This document shows, one piece after another, positions 1 through 7,237 of a DNA stretch of 17,261 nucleotides. Each line of letters starts with the position of its first letter. Within the stretch, counting starts at the first letter, position 1. Where the stretch lies: positions 3,369 to 20,629 of the forward strand of contig DEUU01000093.1 of the NCBI GenBank assembly GCA_002362735.1. The letters are read 5' to 3'. This DNA comes from Dehalococcoidia bacterium UBA3254. GTDB taxonomy: Bacteria; Chloroflexota; Dehalococcoidia; Dehalococcoidales; UBA3254. Below the pieces are notes generated by a model that saw nothing but the letters and a program-made list of their open reading frames with translations, did no database searches and was not told where the DNA came from. Position numbers and translations under genes: made by a program.

Positions 1-128
1 GTTGTAAGTTTTGGGAAAGGGGTGAGAGTTTTAGGTTGTAAGTTTTAGGGTATACGTTTGGGAAAAGCGCGAGGTAACTTATAACTTATAACTTATTACT
101 TACGACTTATTACATTCTGGGGAAAAGT
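1..128. repeat. Heptad repeat element with two inverted arms
   Basis: Five in-phase 7-bp units lie at 25-59 (AGAGTTT, TAGGTTG, TAAGTTT, TAGGGTA, TACGTTT), and another TAAGTTT is at 5-11. A 15-bp spacer (60-74, containing GGGAAAAG) follows. Then five units of the opposite orientation run from 75 to 109: TAACTTA three times, TTACTTA and CGACTTA. The tail at 111-128 ends in TTCTGGGGAAAAG, a string that recurs near 2346. The two 35-bp arms could pair into an imperfect hairpin. Relatives occur at 2316-2415, 10662-10696 and 15668-15702. I cannot name this repeat family. It lies directly upstream of the surface-polysaccharide gene pair and may contain that pair's promoter, but I see no convincing -35/-10 pair. 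Confidence 0.8.
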
Positions 129-139
129 AAGGAGATTGA

Positions 140-904
140 TTGAAATTAAGGCATGCAGCTATAATTGCGACGGTACTGGTGATAGTAGCCGGAGCAGCTC
201 TGATAAGTCCTCTTTTTTTACGCCGGTATGAGAGCAATGAGCCTAAACCCAGAGTAATGCTCTGTTTCAGCATTTTACCAGGGCCGGATGTCATCCTGTG
301 GTGCAAAGACCTGGCCTCTTTGCTCGGAAGTCATAACCTGGGGGGTAGCTTATTCGTGGTAGGAGAGACGGCGGAGCAGTATCCAGAATGTTTATCTTAC
401 TTCAGCAACCAGGTGGATATCGGTAGCCAGGCTTACAGCAACAAAAACCTGACTGCTATTGCCGATTATTCAATCAAGCTTCAGGAAGTTCAGCAGGGGA
501 AAATAGCCGTAGACAAAGCCGGGAATTTATACTCCCGGATATTCCGCGCCCCATTCGGGGAAACTGATCCGGATATCTATTCATTACTCAGCCGCTCAGG
601 TATCCAGGCTGACTTTTCTTATGATCAACAATACAACGTTTACCAGCAAGACAAATTCATAAAATACAGTGCCAGCGTTTTTAACGGCGATGACAGTTCC
701 AGGACAATTTCTCCAAACTTACTGGATATTTTGAAACCGAATATCATTTTTTTCGACAGCAACCATCCCATATCGGAAGTTAATGAATTTCTAGCCAATA
801 TCAAGGCTGACAGAATTAATTTTGTTAATGCCTCCGAACTCGCAGGATACAGCCTGACCACCAGAGGAGTTGAAAATGGCAACGGTAGAGTTGCCTCGAA
901 TTGA
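140..904 (+). CDS. Membrane-anchored NodB-fold (polysaccharide deacetylase-like) protein, catalytically degenerate
   Basis: 254 aa. The start is TTG, chosen because AAGGAG lies about 6 bases upstream and no in-frame ATG fits. Residues 5-27 form one hydrophobic segment (signal anchor), so the rest should lie outside the membrane. The remainder follows the NodB polysaccharide-deacetylase layout: beta strand and motif 1 at 42-48, FVVG at 72-75, motif 2 at 96-104, and motif 3 RAPFG at 136-140. The metal ligands of the family are gone. The usual TFDDG reads CFSILPG (S44, I45), and the usual HxxxH pair reads Q97 and N101. By family knowledge this should not deacetylate. A binding, scaffolding or regulatory role towards the overlapping glycosyltransferase is inferred. 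Its 3' end overlaps the next gene by 29 bases, which suggests translational coupling. Confidence 0.75.
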   Translation: MKLRHAAIIATVLVIVAGAALISPLFLRRYESNEPKPRVMLCFSILPGPDVILWCKDLASLLGSHNLGGSLFVVGETAEQYPECLSYFSNQVDIGSQAYSNKNLTAIADYSIKLQEVQQGKIAVDKAGNLYSRIFRAPFGETDPDIYSLLSRSGIQADFSYDQQYNVYQQDKFIKYSASVFNGDDSSRTISPNLLDILKPNIIFFDSNHPISEVNEFLANIKADRINFVNASELAGYSLTTRGVENGNGRVASN

Positions 905-2309
905 ATTTGAGGTAAGAAAAAAAGAATTTCTGCTTCACGATAGACAGCGAATTTCCCGTGGAGGCCGGATCCAGGTAAGCCGCAAGGCCTGGGTAGTCAG
1001 AATATTGTTCATCGCATTCATGATGGCATTTATGGTCTATAATATTCGCGTGGCTACCTCGAGCGGAGACCCGTTAATTGTATACTCCACGCTGATGCCA
1101 ATACATGCCACGATCGTAATCATTGTGGGCTGGATTTTTTTTAAAAGCCCAGCGACAGGCAGAATCCCGGACGATCTGGTCTCTGTGATCATTCCGGTTT
1201 ACAACCAGGAAAAACTGATCTCCAAAGTAATAGACGCCATTTTTGAATCCACCTATTCCAACATAGAGGTGGTAGCCGTGAACGACGGCAGCCGAGACCA
1301 CAGCGCGGAAGTCCTGGACAATCTGGCCAGGGAGAACCCCCGTCTGAAAGTGGTGCACAAACCGAACGGAGGTAAAAGGACAGCCGTAGCAGCAGGTTTC
1401 GACGCAGCTTCCGGTGAATTCGTAGTGCTAATCGATTCGGACAGCATTGTAGACAAATATGCGATAGAAGAATTCATGAAGGTTTTTTCCGGAAATCCTA
1501 AAGTAGGGGGAATCGTCGGCAATGGCAAAGTCCTTAATTCCGGACATAATTTATTAACCAAGTGCCAGGATGTCTGGTATGACTATGCCTTCAATATTCA
1601 TAAGACCACAGAAAGCACTTTCGGCACCGTGCTTTGCCTGTCCGGATGTCTGGCCGCTTACCGGAGAAAGACCGTCGCCAGATTCATTCCTTTCTGGGCC
1701 CAAGATAAAGCGCAATATGGAGATGACAGGAATCTGACAACCTACGCCATTGCCACTCCCTGGGCCAAAGGCTATCTGGCTCCCATCGAGAGACGCCTTC
1801 TCAAGGAAATGGCAGATTATGACGATGCCGAGGACAGAAGCCTTACAGCCCAGGCCATGATACAATGGAAAACCGTTTATGCTCCGACCGCGCTGGTTTA
1901 TACCGAAGTGCCGGAAAACTGGAGGACTTACCTTAGACAGCAGATCAGGTGGAGGAAAGGATACCTGCGTTCGACCTTTTTTATCAGCGCCTTTTTCTGG
2001 CGAAAAAATCCCATCATGGCATTCCTTTTCTATCTGGAATTCATGATGGCTTTCATTTCTCCTCTGATTACACTGTCAATCTTCGTCTACAGCCCGATTG
2101 TCCTGCGTTCGTGGTTATTTCCCCTGATTTATTTAGGCGGACATTTATTGACAGGACTAATAGCCGGCCTCGATTACAAATTCAGGGACCCGACTGCCAA
2201 ACAATGGATATACAAGCCGGTGATGAACCTGATTTCCGCGCTCGTTCTTCCATGGGTGCTGTTCCCGGCACTCTGGAGTTTCAAGAAAAACAGCTGGCTG
2301 ACGAGGTGA
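876..2309 (+). CDS. Family 2 glycosyltransferase, hyaluronan synthase / NodC / PgaC-like membrane polymerase
   Basis: 477 aa from ATG 876, with GAGGAG seven bases upstream. A TTG two codons earlier would abut the ribosome site and is less likely. Predicted membrane segments are at about 40-60 and 68-89, followed by a cytoplasmic GT-A domain at about 100-345. Further membrane segments lie at about 380-403, 406-432 and 446-466. Processive GT2 signatures visible are SVIIPVYN, NDGS (136-139), LIDSDS (185-190), GCLAAYRR (257-264), DDRNLT (283-288) and QQIRW (355-359). The last is the Q/RxxRW product-binding motif of polymerases such as HasA and NodC. The likely role is to polymerise a UDP-sugar, possibly UDP-GlcNAc-based, and export the chain; the sugar cannot be read from sequence. 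A second DR-LT copy, EDRSLT, lies at 319-324. The partner upstream is a degenerate NodB protein. Confidence 0.85.
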   Translation: MATVELPRIEFEVRKKEFLLHDRQRISRGGRIQVSRKAWVVRILFIAFMMAFMVYNIRVATSSGDPLIVYSTLMPIHATIVIIVGWIFFKSPATGRIPDDLVSVIIPVYNQEKLISKVIDAIFESTYSNIEVVAVNDGSRDHSAEVLDNLARENPRLKVVHKPNGGKRTAVAAGFDAASGEFVVLIDSDSIVDKYAIEEFMKVFSGNPKVGGIVGNGKVLNSGHNLLTKCQDVWYDYAFNIHKTTESTFGTVLCLSGCLAAYRRKTVARFIPFWAQDKAQYGDDRNLTTYAIATPWAKGYLAPIERRLLKEMADYDDAEDRSLTAQAMIQWKTVYAPTALVYTEVPENWRTYLRQQIRWRKGYLRSTFFISAFFWRKNPIMAFLFYLEFMMAFISPLITLSIFVYSPIVLRSWLFPLIYLGGHLLTGLIAGLDYKFRDPTAKQWIYKPVMNLISALVLPWVLFPALWSFKKNSWLTR

Positions 2310-2315
2310 GGAAAT

Positions 2316-2415
2316 TGAGTGATAAGTTTTATTTTCTAAGTTATAATTCTGGGGAAAGGGAGTCGGATACTTATAACTTATCACTTACTACTTATAACCT
2401 GCCTCTTACCTCCTA
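2316..2415. repeat. Heptad repeat element with two inverted arms, downstream of the glycosyltransferase
   Basis: Forward units run from 2316 to 2343 (TGAGTGA, TAAGTTT, TATTTTC, TAAGTTA). A spacer containing TTCTGGGGAAAGG follows. Then seven opposite units fill 2367-2415 (ATACTTA, TAACTTA, TCACTTA, CTACTTA, TAACCTG, CCTCTTA, CCTCCTA). GTGATAAGTT at 2319-2328 and AACTTATCAC at 2375-2384 are a perfect 10-bp inverted pair. The organisation copies the element at 1-128, so the two bracket the polysaccharide gene pair. The rest of the convergent gap to 2580 holds no gene or clear terminator; only a small ACCCT/AGGGT hairpin near 2556-2570 was seen. Confidence 0.8.
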
Positions 2416-2580
2416 TCAAAAATAACTTATTCCGTTCTGCCCCACGAGATCCCCGGCGTTCAGAGAGTACCCGCTATTCCTGATTTACACATTGAGGTAT
2501 AGTTAATGCCTTCGTCCAGAATGAAACGAAAGAATTGAAGAAACAAAGATTAAGCACCCTCTTGCAGGGTAACACCGGAT

Positions 2581-4992
2581 TCAAGGTTTGGGAGGAGCGA
2601 AACGGTTCAGATTGCTGCGGTAGGTAATTTCAAAATTATCACCATTAGCGATATCCTCGCCCCTGGCCAGGTCCACAGTATCATAATAAGAATCTACTTT
2701 GTATTTGTCAGCCGGATAGTCCACACCGTTCCTTTTTATGTTAAGGATGTCCGAGGCGGAGTAAATTTTCCCCGGAAGACCGATCCTGGAGCCAATACCA
2801 ATTTGCAAGCTGTCTCCGATACCGGTTCCAGTCCGGGTGGTAAGCTGAACAGAAATACCGGTCAGGTCCCGTGTGGTCTCTCCGGACCAGCCATTTTTCT
2901 CGTTCACTTTGATGGTCTGGGTAATGCCTTTGGCATCCTGACCGGTGATGACAAGCGTAAATGCAAAGATATTAGAATGGCTCTGGAAAGACCAGGTCAC
3001 CGTCCGCGATACATCATGCTGATTTTCGAGACTGATAACCAGAGGTAGCGGACCGCTGAGATCTTGCCCGGAACAGAGGTAAACCGGAGACGGGGCGCGG
3101 ACATCCTGAACCTGAATTTTATATTCCTTCATAGAAAAATCAATCTGGGGCTGATACTCCAGGGGGTACAGCGAATAGACTTCCGAAAAATTCTTGACCA
3201 GGAGACCATTATTATGTAAATAATCGATAAATCCCTGAAAATCGGCGTTGGAAGTCTTGTATGGAGCAGGAGTGTCCGTTATCTCGTGACAGGCTACAAT
3301 CTGCCAGGTATGAAATTTTTTCGCCTGCGCCACCTTGGATTCCACACCGGCATTTGAACCGTCATAACCAAAATAATTGAGCACTTGCGGGGTGTAACCA
3401 TAAGGTAAGCTGGCAGCAGAATTTGAAACGTCTGTAGTCCCCATATATCTTCTGGCAACGTTGATCCGTACGGAATCAGCCTCATTCAGCTCGCTTTGAT
3501 CGCCCACATTGAGGCGATATTTGGCGCTGCGGCTGAAACCCAGGGATTCGAGATAGCCACGGCCAGCGGTATCCTGTATCCACTGTTCGCCGGAGGTTAA
3601 ATAGCTTTGCAGATGGCTGTACGAGTGGTTTGAAATATCCCAGCCGGACTGATAGAGAGAATTCAACTGTTCCAAAGAAAGGTAGTCCGGCTTACCCACT
3701 TCGGTACTGATGATGGCCGAAACTCCGCTGTATCCATATTTTTTCATGTAATCCGCCTGAATGTAATCCGAAGCAAAACCGTCATCGAAAACCTGAGTAA
3801 CAATGGACTGGTTTAACCCCCTGATTGCATAAATATCATCGATTAATATCTGGACGGTCGCCCCTTCTTCCTGACCTTCTATTTTCAATCTGAACCGCGC
3901 ATCTTTAAGAAAGTCAGAAGGAGCAATATTTATTGAATCCCAATCAATAGTGGAAACATCCATGAGTGCTAATTTCCAGCGATTAGAAGAATAGTCGGCG
4001 TATTTGTACATCTGGAGAGGTATATAACAGTCCAAACGGTCGTTATATAAATACGCCCAGAAATGATTGGTCGAACCGTCGATGACTTTGTATTTCATCG
4101 TGATGAGAGGGGTAAACCGTAAATCGAAGGTCCTGAGAGTAATAAAGCTGTTACTCTGGTTCGCAGAGGCACTTAACAACAAAGAAGTGCAGCCTTCGAA
4201 AAAATCCTGGCTATAAAGCTTAATATCAGGACCGGGAGCAAAATCATTAATGTTTTCGCAATGAGAAAGGTATTTAATCCGGGGAGTCAAGGCGTCACTA
4301 TAATTCTGGTTTATAAAATTGACGTCACTATTGACTATCAACTCATCAGCAGTACGGAAATCCTCAATTCGGCAGTCCACCTTCGATTCTGTGACACCGA
4401 AAAAATTCACAGCATACTGGCGGCCCGACTTATTGTTCTTCTCATTACCTCGGAGAGTTCCTCCGAGAATATTTATATGGATATTTCCGTTAATCGGATC
4501 GGAATTAGTAAAAAGACAGGCATCCGCATTCAGGTTGTCCGCCAGGGTAAGGGTACCATCCAGCGTAATGCAAGTATCCGAGGGGACTCTGATTCCATCG
4601 CTGCTTCCCTTTATAAAATCCCCGGTCAACAAAACGGTCCTGTCCCCCTCAGCAGGTAAACTATCGATAGCTCTTTGAATTACAACCTCATCATGTCCAT
4701 CGCCGGAACATAAAAAACCGGCTCTCGATTTATCCGGCAATTTAGCGTTGGAAGCGGCAACGATGGAAGCTGCGGTCCGGACGGTACCTGACCTTACAGG
4801 GGATGAGGAAGAACGAGATGAACAGGCATTTCCAAAGGCAGCTACTAATAACACCAATGCAACAAAAAACAGGAGTTTCAGATTAGCCCGATGAGAGAAG
4901 GATCTTCGCGATGACGGAAAAGAGGGCCTGGTTCGCGGCAAAACAACATCCGCTCGATGACTGAAAGTAAAATTAAATCTGCAGAAGCCCAT
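2581..4992 (-). CDS. Large secreted protein: pectate-lyase-like region plus NodB polysaccharide deacetylase
   Basis: 803 aa. A hydrophobic signal segment lies at about 38-56, ending GNAC with C57, which suggests a lipoprotein although the lipobox is weak. The basic stretch before it is unusually long, and no ribosome site precedes ATG 4992, so the true start may be internal. Residues ~90-235 resemble the start of a pectate-lyase-type beta helix (DGHDEVVIQRAID, repeated short strands). Residues ~255-392 look like a beta-sandwich carbohydrate-binding module. The NodB domain spans ~398-605. FDDGFASDY gives D403/D404, SNHSYSH gives H456 and H460, and ACHE places H569 at the late histidine motif, so the metal triad is intact. 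Residues ~610-803 are beta-rich and unassigned. It probably acts on extracellular polysaccharide, perhaps the product of the convergent synthase. Substrate unknown. Confidence 0.75.
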   Translation of the reverse strand: MGFCRFNFTFSHRADVVLPRTRPSFPSSRRSFSHRANLKLLFFVALVLLVAAFGNACSSRSSSSPVRSGTVRTAASIVAASNAKLPDKSRAGFLCSGDGHDEVVIQRAIDSLPAEGDRTVLLTGDFIKGSSDGIRVPSDTCITLDGTLTLADNLNADACLFTNSDPINGNIHINILGGTLRGNEKNNKSGRQYAVNFFGVTESKVDCRIEDFRTADELIVNSDVNFINQNYSDALTPRIKYLSHCENINDFAPGPDIKLYSQDFFEGCTSLLLSASANQSNSFITLRTFDLRFTPLITMKYKVIDGSTNHFWAYLYNDRLDCYIPLQMYKYADYSSNRWKLALMDVSTIDWDSINIAPSDFLKDARFRLKIEGQEEGATVQILIDDIYAIRGLNQSIVTQVFDDGFASDYIQADYMKKYGYSGVSAIISTEVGKPDYLSLEQLNSLYQSGWDISNHSYSHLQSYLTSGEQWIQDTAGRGYLESLGFSRSAKYRLNVGDQSELNEADSVRINVARRYMGTTDVSNSAASLPYGYTPQVLNYFGYDGSNAGVESKVAQAKKFHTWQIVACHEITDTPAPYKTSNADFQGFIDYLHNNGLLVKNFSEVYSLYPLEYQPQIDFSMKEYKIQVQDVRAPSPVYLCSGQDLSGPLPLVISLENQHDVSRTVTWSFQSHSNIFAFTLVITGQDAKGITQTIKVNEKNGWSGETTRDLTGISVQLTTRTGTGIGDSLQIGIGSRIGLPGKIYSASDILNIKRNGVDYPADKYKVDSYYDTVDLARGEDIANGDNFEITYRSNLNRFAPPKP

Positions 4993-5050
4993 TATTCAAT
5001 GATAACCCTGGCCGGGGCCAGGATACCATGAGAAAAATGTCATGCATCCT

Positions 5051-5075
5051 AAGTCTATAATAAAAATGTAGACTT
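5051..5075. promoter_or_regulatory. Candidate operator and -10 box of the peroxiredoxin gene
   Basis: AAGTCTA (5051-5057) and TAGACTT (5069-5075) are perfect 7-bp inverted arms around 11 bases. The left arm overlaps a perfect TATAAT at 5056-5061. No good -35 is visible 17 bases upstream, which suits an activated or otherwise controlled promoter. The site only partly resembles the PerR/Fur consensus, so the regulator is not assigned. The ATG of the peroxiredoxin follows 34 bases after the right arm. Confidence 0.5.
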
Positions 5076-5109
5076 TAGCTGTAGAACAGCAAAAGTAAGG
5101 AGGAGGTGT

Positions 5110-5766
5110 ATGGTGGTTGAAACAGCGGCAAAAACAACGAATTTACCCAGGATAGGCGAACCGGCGCCTCTTTTTGAAGCAATGACAACCCGGGGGACAA
5201 TAAAACTGGATGACTTTAGAGATAAATGGCTGGTCTTATTCTCTCATCCCTCAGATTTTATGCCGGTAGGAACCACTGAATTTATGGCCTTCGCCGGACT
5301 GCATCAGGAGTTTATAGCTCGGGGAGTCGAACTGCTTGGGCTCAGCACAGATAGCCTTCCATCTCATATTGCCTGGATACGTAATATAGAGGAAAAAACC
5401 GGAGTCAAGATTGGTTTTCCAATTATAGCAGACTCTGACCGTTATGTTTCAATGCTTTATGGAATGATACATCCAGGAGAAAACAAAATCGCCACGGTAC
5501 GCTGTGTCTTCATTATCGACCCGAAACAGATTATCCGGGCAATTTTATATTATCCGGTGACGGTGGGAAGAAACACAGATGAAATTCTAAGAATAATCGA
5601 CGCGTTGCAAGTTACTGACAAATCCGGTATGTTTACGCCCGCCAACTGGAAGCCGGGAGAAATGGCAATTGTACCGGCTCCGGATACCCAGATGGCAGCT
5701 GAAGATCAGGCTAAAGACGGACTGGAGTGTGTTGACTGGTATTTATGCAAGAAGAAGATAGAGTGA
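5110..5766 (+). CDS. Prx6-type peroxiredoxin homologue lacking the peroxidatic cysteine
   Basis: 218 aa. ATG 5110 has an AGGAGGAG-like ribosome site at 5098-5105. The whole length matches the archaeal/bacterial Prx6 group: thioredoxin fold at ~13-165, then a C-terminal arm. In the family the active site reads FTPVC(T/S)TE. Here it reads FMPVGTTE (residues 50-57), so the peroxidatic Cys is Gly54 (codon GGA) and the helper Thr is Met51. The catalytic-site Arg131 (TVR) and the C-terminal pair C207 and C213 (ECVDWYLC) are retained; these correspond to the resolving-region cysteines of the Aeropyrum pernix enzyme. The frame is intact with no decay, so the protein is probably made. Without C54 normal peroxide reduction should fail. 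A sensor, chaperone or other thiol role through C132/C207/C213 is possible but unproven. Confidence 0.85.
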   Translation: MVVETAAKTTNLPRIGEPAPLFEAMTTRGTIKLDDFRDKWLVLFSHPSDFMPVGTTEFMAFAGLHQEFIARGVELLGLSTDSLPSHIAWIRNIEEKTGVKIGFPIIADSDRYVSMLYGMIHPGENKIATVRCVFIIDPKQIIRAILYYPVTVGRNTDEILRIIDALQVTDKSGMFTPANWKPGEMAIVPAPDTQMAAEDQAKDGLECVDWYLCKKKIE

Positions 5767-5842
5767 GTTTGCGGTTTTTGGAGGACAAAATAAATATTGG
5801 AGCATACGATTTTTATTACTAGTACCTTTCTATTCTTTTTGA

Positions 5843-5848
5843 TATAAT
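5843..5848 (+). promoter_or_regulatory. Probable -10 box of mscL
   Basis: A perfect TATAAT sits 52 bases before the mscL start in an AT-rich gap. No convincing -35 hexamer lies 16-18 bases upstream. It indicates that mscL has its own promoter despite following the peroxiredoxin gene by only 133 bases. Confidence 0.4.
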
Positions 5849-5899
5849 AGAGTTTCCTTACCCTGGTGAGAGGACTAAATAATAAAAAGGAGGACAAGT

Positions 5900-6358
5900 A
5901 TGCTCAAAGATTTTAAAGCCTTTATTATGCGGGGCAGTGTAGTGGACCTTGCGATAGGTATTGTAATCGGCGCCGCCTTTGGCGCGATTGTTGCCTCTCT
6001 GGTCAAGGATATCATCATGCCGCCTATCGGTCTGGCATTGAGCGGTATTGATTTCTCCAGTTTGATGGTTGTGCTTAAACAGGGTGTTCCTCCCGGACCA
6101 TATGCCGATCCCGGTGCTGCCCTAGCGGCCAAGGCCGTAACGATCAATTATGGGACGTTTTTGCTAACGGTTATCAGCTTCTTAATCATCGCCGCCGTAG
6201 TTTTCTTCTTTGTAGTACGACCGATGGCCAGAGCCTTCGCTCCCAAAAAAGCCGCTGAAGCCCCAGCCCCAGTTGTGAAAGATTGCCCCTACTGCTATAC
6301 CGCTATTCCGATCAAGGCTACACGTTGTCCGAACTGTACTTCCGAATTGTCGAAATAA
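5900..6358 (+). CDS. mscL: Large-conductance mechanosensitive channel with C-terminal zinc ribbon
   Basis: 152 aa. The start is ATG 5900 with AAAAAGGAGGA just upstream. The N-terminal helix and first membrane segment carry the MscL signature (FKAFIMRGSVVDLAIGIVIG, residues 5-24, and the pore-lining AAFGAIVASLVKDIIMPPIG). A periplasmic-side loop (~52-80) and second membrane segment (~84-107) follow. MscL opens under membrane tension to release solutes during osmotic downshock. The usual short C-terminal cytoplasmic helix is replaced by an Ala/Pro linker and a zinc ribbon with CPYC (129-132) and CPNC (143-146). By its position the ribbon lies in the cytoplasm, five copies per channel, and may cap or tether the pore. 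The channel call is certain; the ribbon's role is inferred. Confidence 0.95.
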   Translation: MLKDFKAFIMRGSVVDLAIGIVIGAAFGAIVASLVKDIIMPPIGLALSGIDFSSLMVVLKQGVPPGPYADPGAALAAKAVTINYGTFLLTVISFLIIAAVVFFFVVRPMARAFAPKKAAEAPAPVVKDCPYCYTAIPIKATRCPNCTSELSK

Positions 6359-6389
6359 GCTTTCGATCAGAAATAAAAAAATTATTTTT

Positions 6390-6430
6390 AGATCTCCCCC
6401 CGCAAAAAAAAGTGTTGCCGGGGGAAATCT
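6390..6430 (+). terminator. Hairpin downstream of mscL, possible terminator
   Basis: AGATCTCCCCCCG (6390-6402) pairs with CGGGGGAAATCT (6419-6430) around a 16-base loop containing eight A residues. The stem has one bulge or mismatch. The following bases are only moderately T-rich (TTATATT), so it is not a textbook intrinsic terminator. It may also end leftward transcripts, as the other side is rich in A/T. Confidence 0.5.
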
Positions 6431-6649
6431 TTATATTGGGAGGCGAGAGCCTGGTATTGACAGGATAGCTGGAAAACAGGAATCCCCCTGATTTCCTCTT
6501 AAAAGGAGAACCTGATAATGAAATTGCCTGGATTAACGCCCACTTAATAACGATGCTTTTAATTCCTTATTGGGCTAAGTCCTTCTCCATGGTGTCACAG
6601 GTCAGGAATTACTTAAAGGAAGAGAATCCAGGTCCAGTAACAATACCGG
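6431..6649. other. Gene-poor gap between mscL and the methyltransferase
   Basis: Nothing larger than a 9-codon frame is visible (ATG 6518 to TAA 6547). That frame has a good AAAAGGAG site nine bases upstream, but it is too short to call. Weak hairpins are present: AGGC/GCCT near 6440-6452, and GCCCA (6538-6542) with TGGGC (6571-6575). No tRNA-like fold or promoter pair was found. The minus-strand operon ends here without an obvious terminator. Confidence 0.4.
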
Positions 6650-7204
6650 TCAGGTGCGGGAGGATGAGGAGCGCAATTCTTGGGACATGTAAAAAATAAA
6701 AATACTGTTAACGTAGTAGAAGACCTGGGCATGGGGGAGGTATTGATTGACGAGGCCTTCAATTTCTTCTCTGACCAGGGGCTGCCCCATTTCCCAATCC
6801 ACACGAAGATCACTTTTAACGGGTTCGCGAATGAAAGCCATCTGATAGTTTTCTTTGATTCTTTTAATACAGCTTTCCCGGTCTTTAAGGTGATGCAGGA
6901 CACCCCACATAACCGCCAGGTCACCGGTCGGCATACCGGCATCCAGATCTTTGACTTCGGCTTTAATCCCAAATTTACGCGCCCGCTTGACCAGATTAGG
7001 ATTGACATCAAAACCGCGTAAATTCCGGGGCTGAAATATTTTTTTCAATCTCAGCGTTATTTTTCCATCTCCGCAACCAAGATCATCCAGGTCTCTTTGG
7101 CGAAATTCCAGCGGCAGGTTATCTTCCAGTACCCTGATCTGTTCTTTCACATGTGAACCAATCACGAAATTGGTACCGAATATTGAATAGATTATACTCT
7201 GCAT
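6650..7204 (-). CDS. Small SAM-dependent class I methyltransferase
   Basis: 184 aa. A Rossmann-like methyltransferase core is visible. Motif I is DLGCGDGKITLRL (41-53), binding SAM. The next strand ends in FDVNPNLVKRA (65-75), whose acidic residue would bind the ribose. DLAVMWGVLHHLKD (95-108) is the post-III motif of the UbiE/Methyltransf_11 type. The substrate is not readable. It is shorter than typical UbiE proteins because the C-terminal part is reduced. It is the last gene of the minus-strand cluster, 33 bases after the VTT protein. GGAGG lies about 19 bases before the ATG, an unusually wide gap with no better in-frame start in between. Confidence 0.7.
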   Translation of the reverse strand: MQSIIYSIFGTNFVIGSHVKEQIRVLEDNLPLEFRQRDLDDLGCGDGKITLRLKKIFQPRNLRGFDVNPNLVKRARKFGIKAEVKDLDAGMPTGDLAVMWGVLHHLKDRESCIKRIKENYQMAFIREPVKSDLRVDWEMGQPLVREEIEGLVNQYLPHAQVFYYVNSIFIFYMSQELRSSSSRT

Positions 7205-7237
7205 CCGGTTATCGATAGCAGTGCCTCCAGAATAAAA

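Noticed and set aside
1..128. CRISPR-like array
   Set aside because: The repeats are 7 bp and in direct phase with no unique spacers of 30-40 bp, and no cas genes are near.
1949..2425. 158-codon frame overlapping the end of the glycosyltransferase
   Set aside because: It lies in another frame of a well-conserved membrane region and has no recognisable domain; its end runs into the heptad repeats.
4261..4678. Plus-strand frames opposite the deacetylase N-terminal half
   Set aside because: They are shadows of the minus-strand gene, without ribosome sites or motifs.
5260..5280. Selenocysteine at the peroxiredoxin active site
   Set aside because: The codon is GGA, not TGA, and no SECIS-like hairpin was recognised after it.
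6431..6649. tRNA or riboswitch in the gap after mscL
   Set aside because: No cloverleaf arms, T-loop or known aptamer core could be drawn; only weak hairpins are present.
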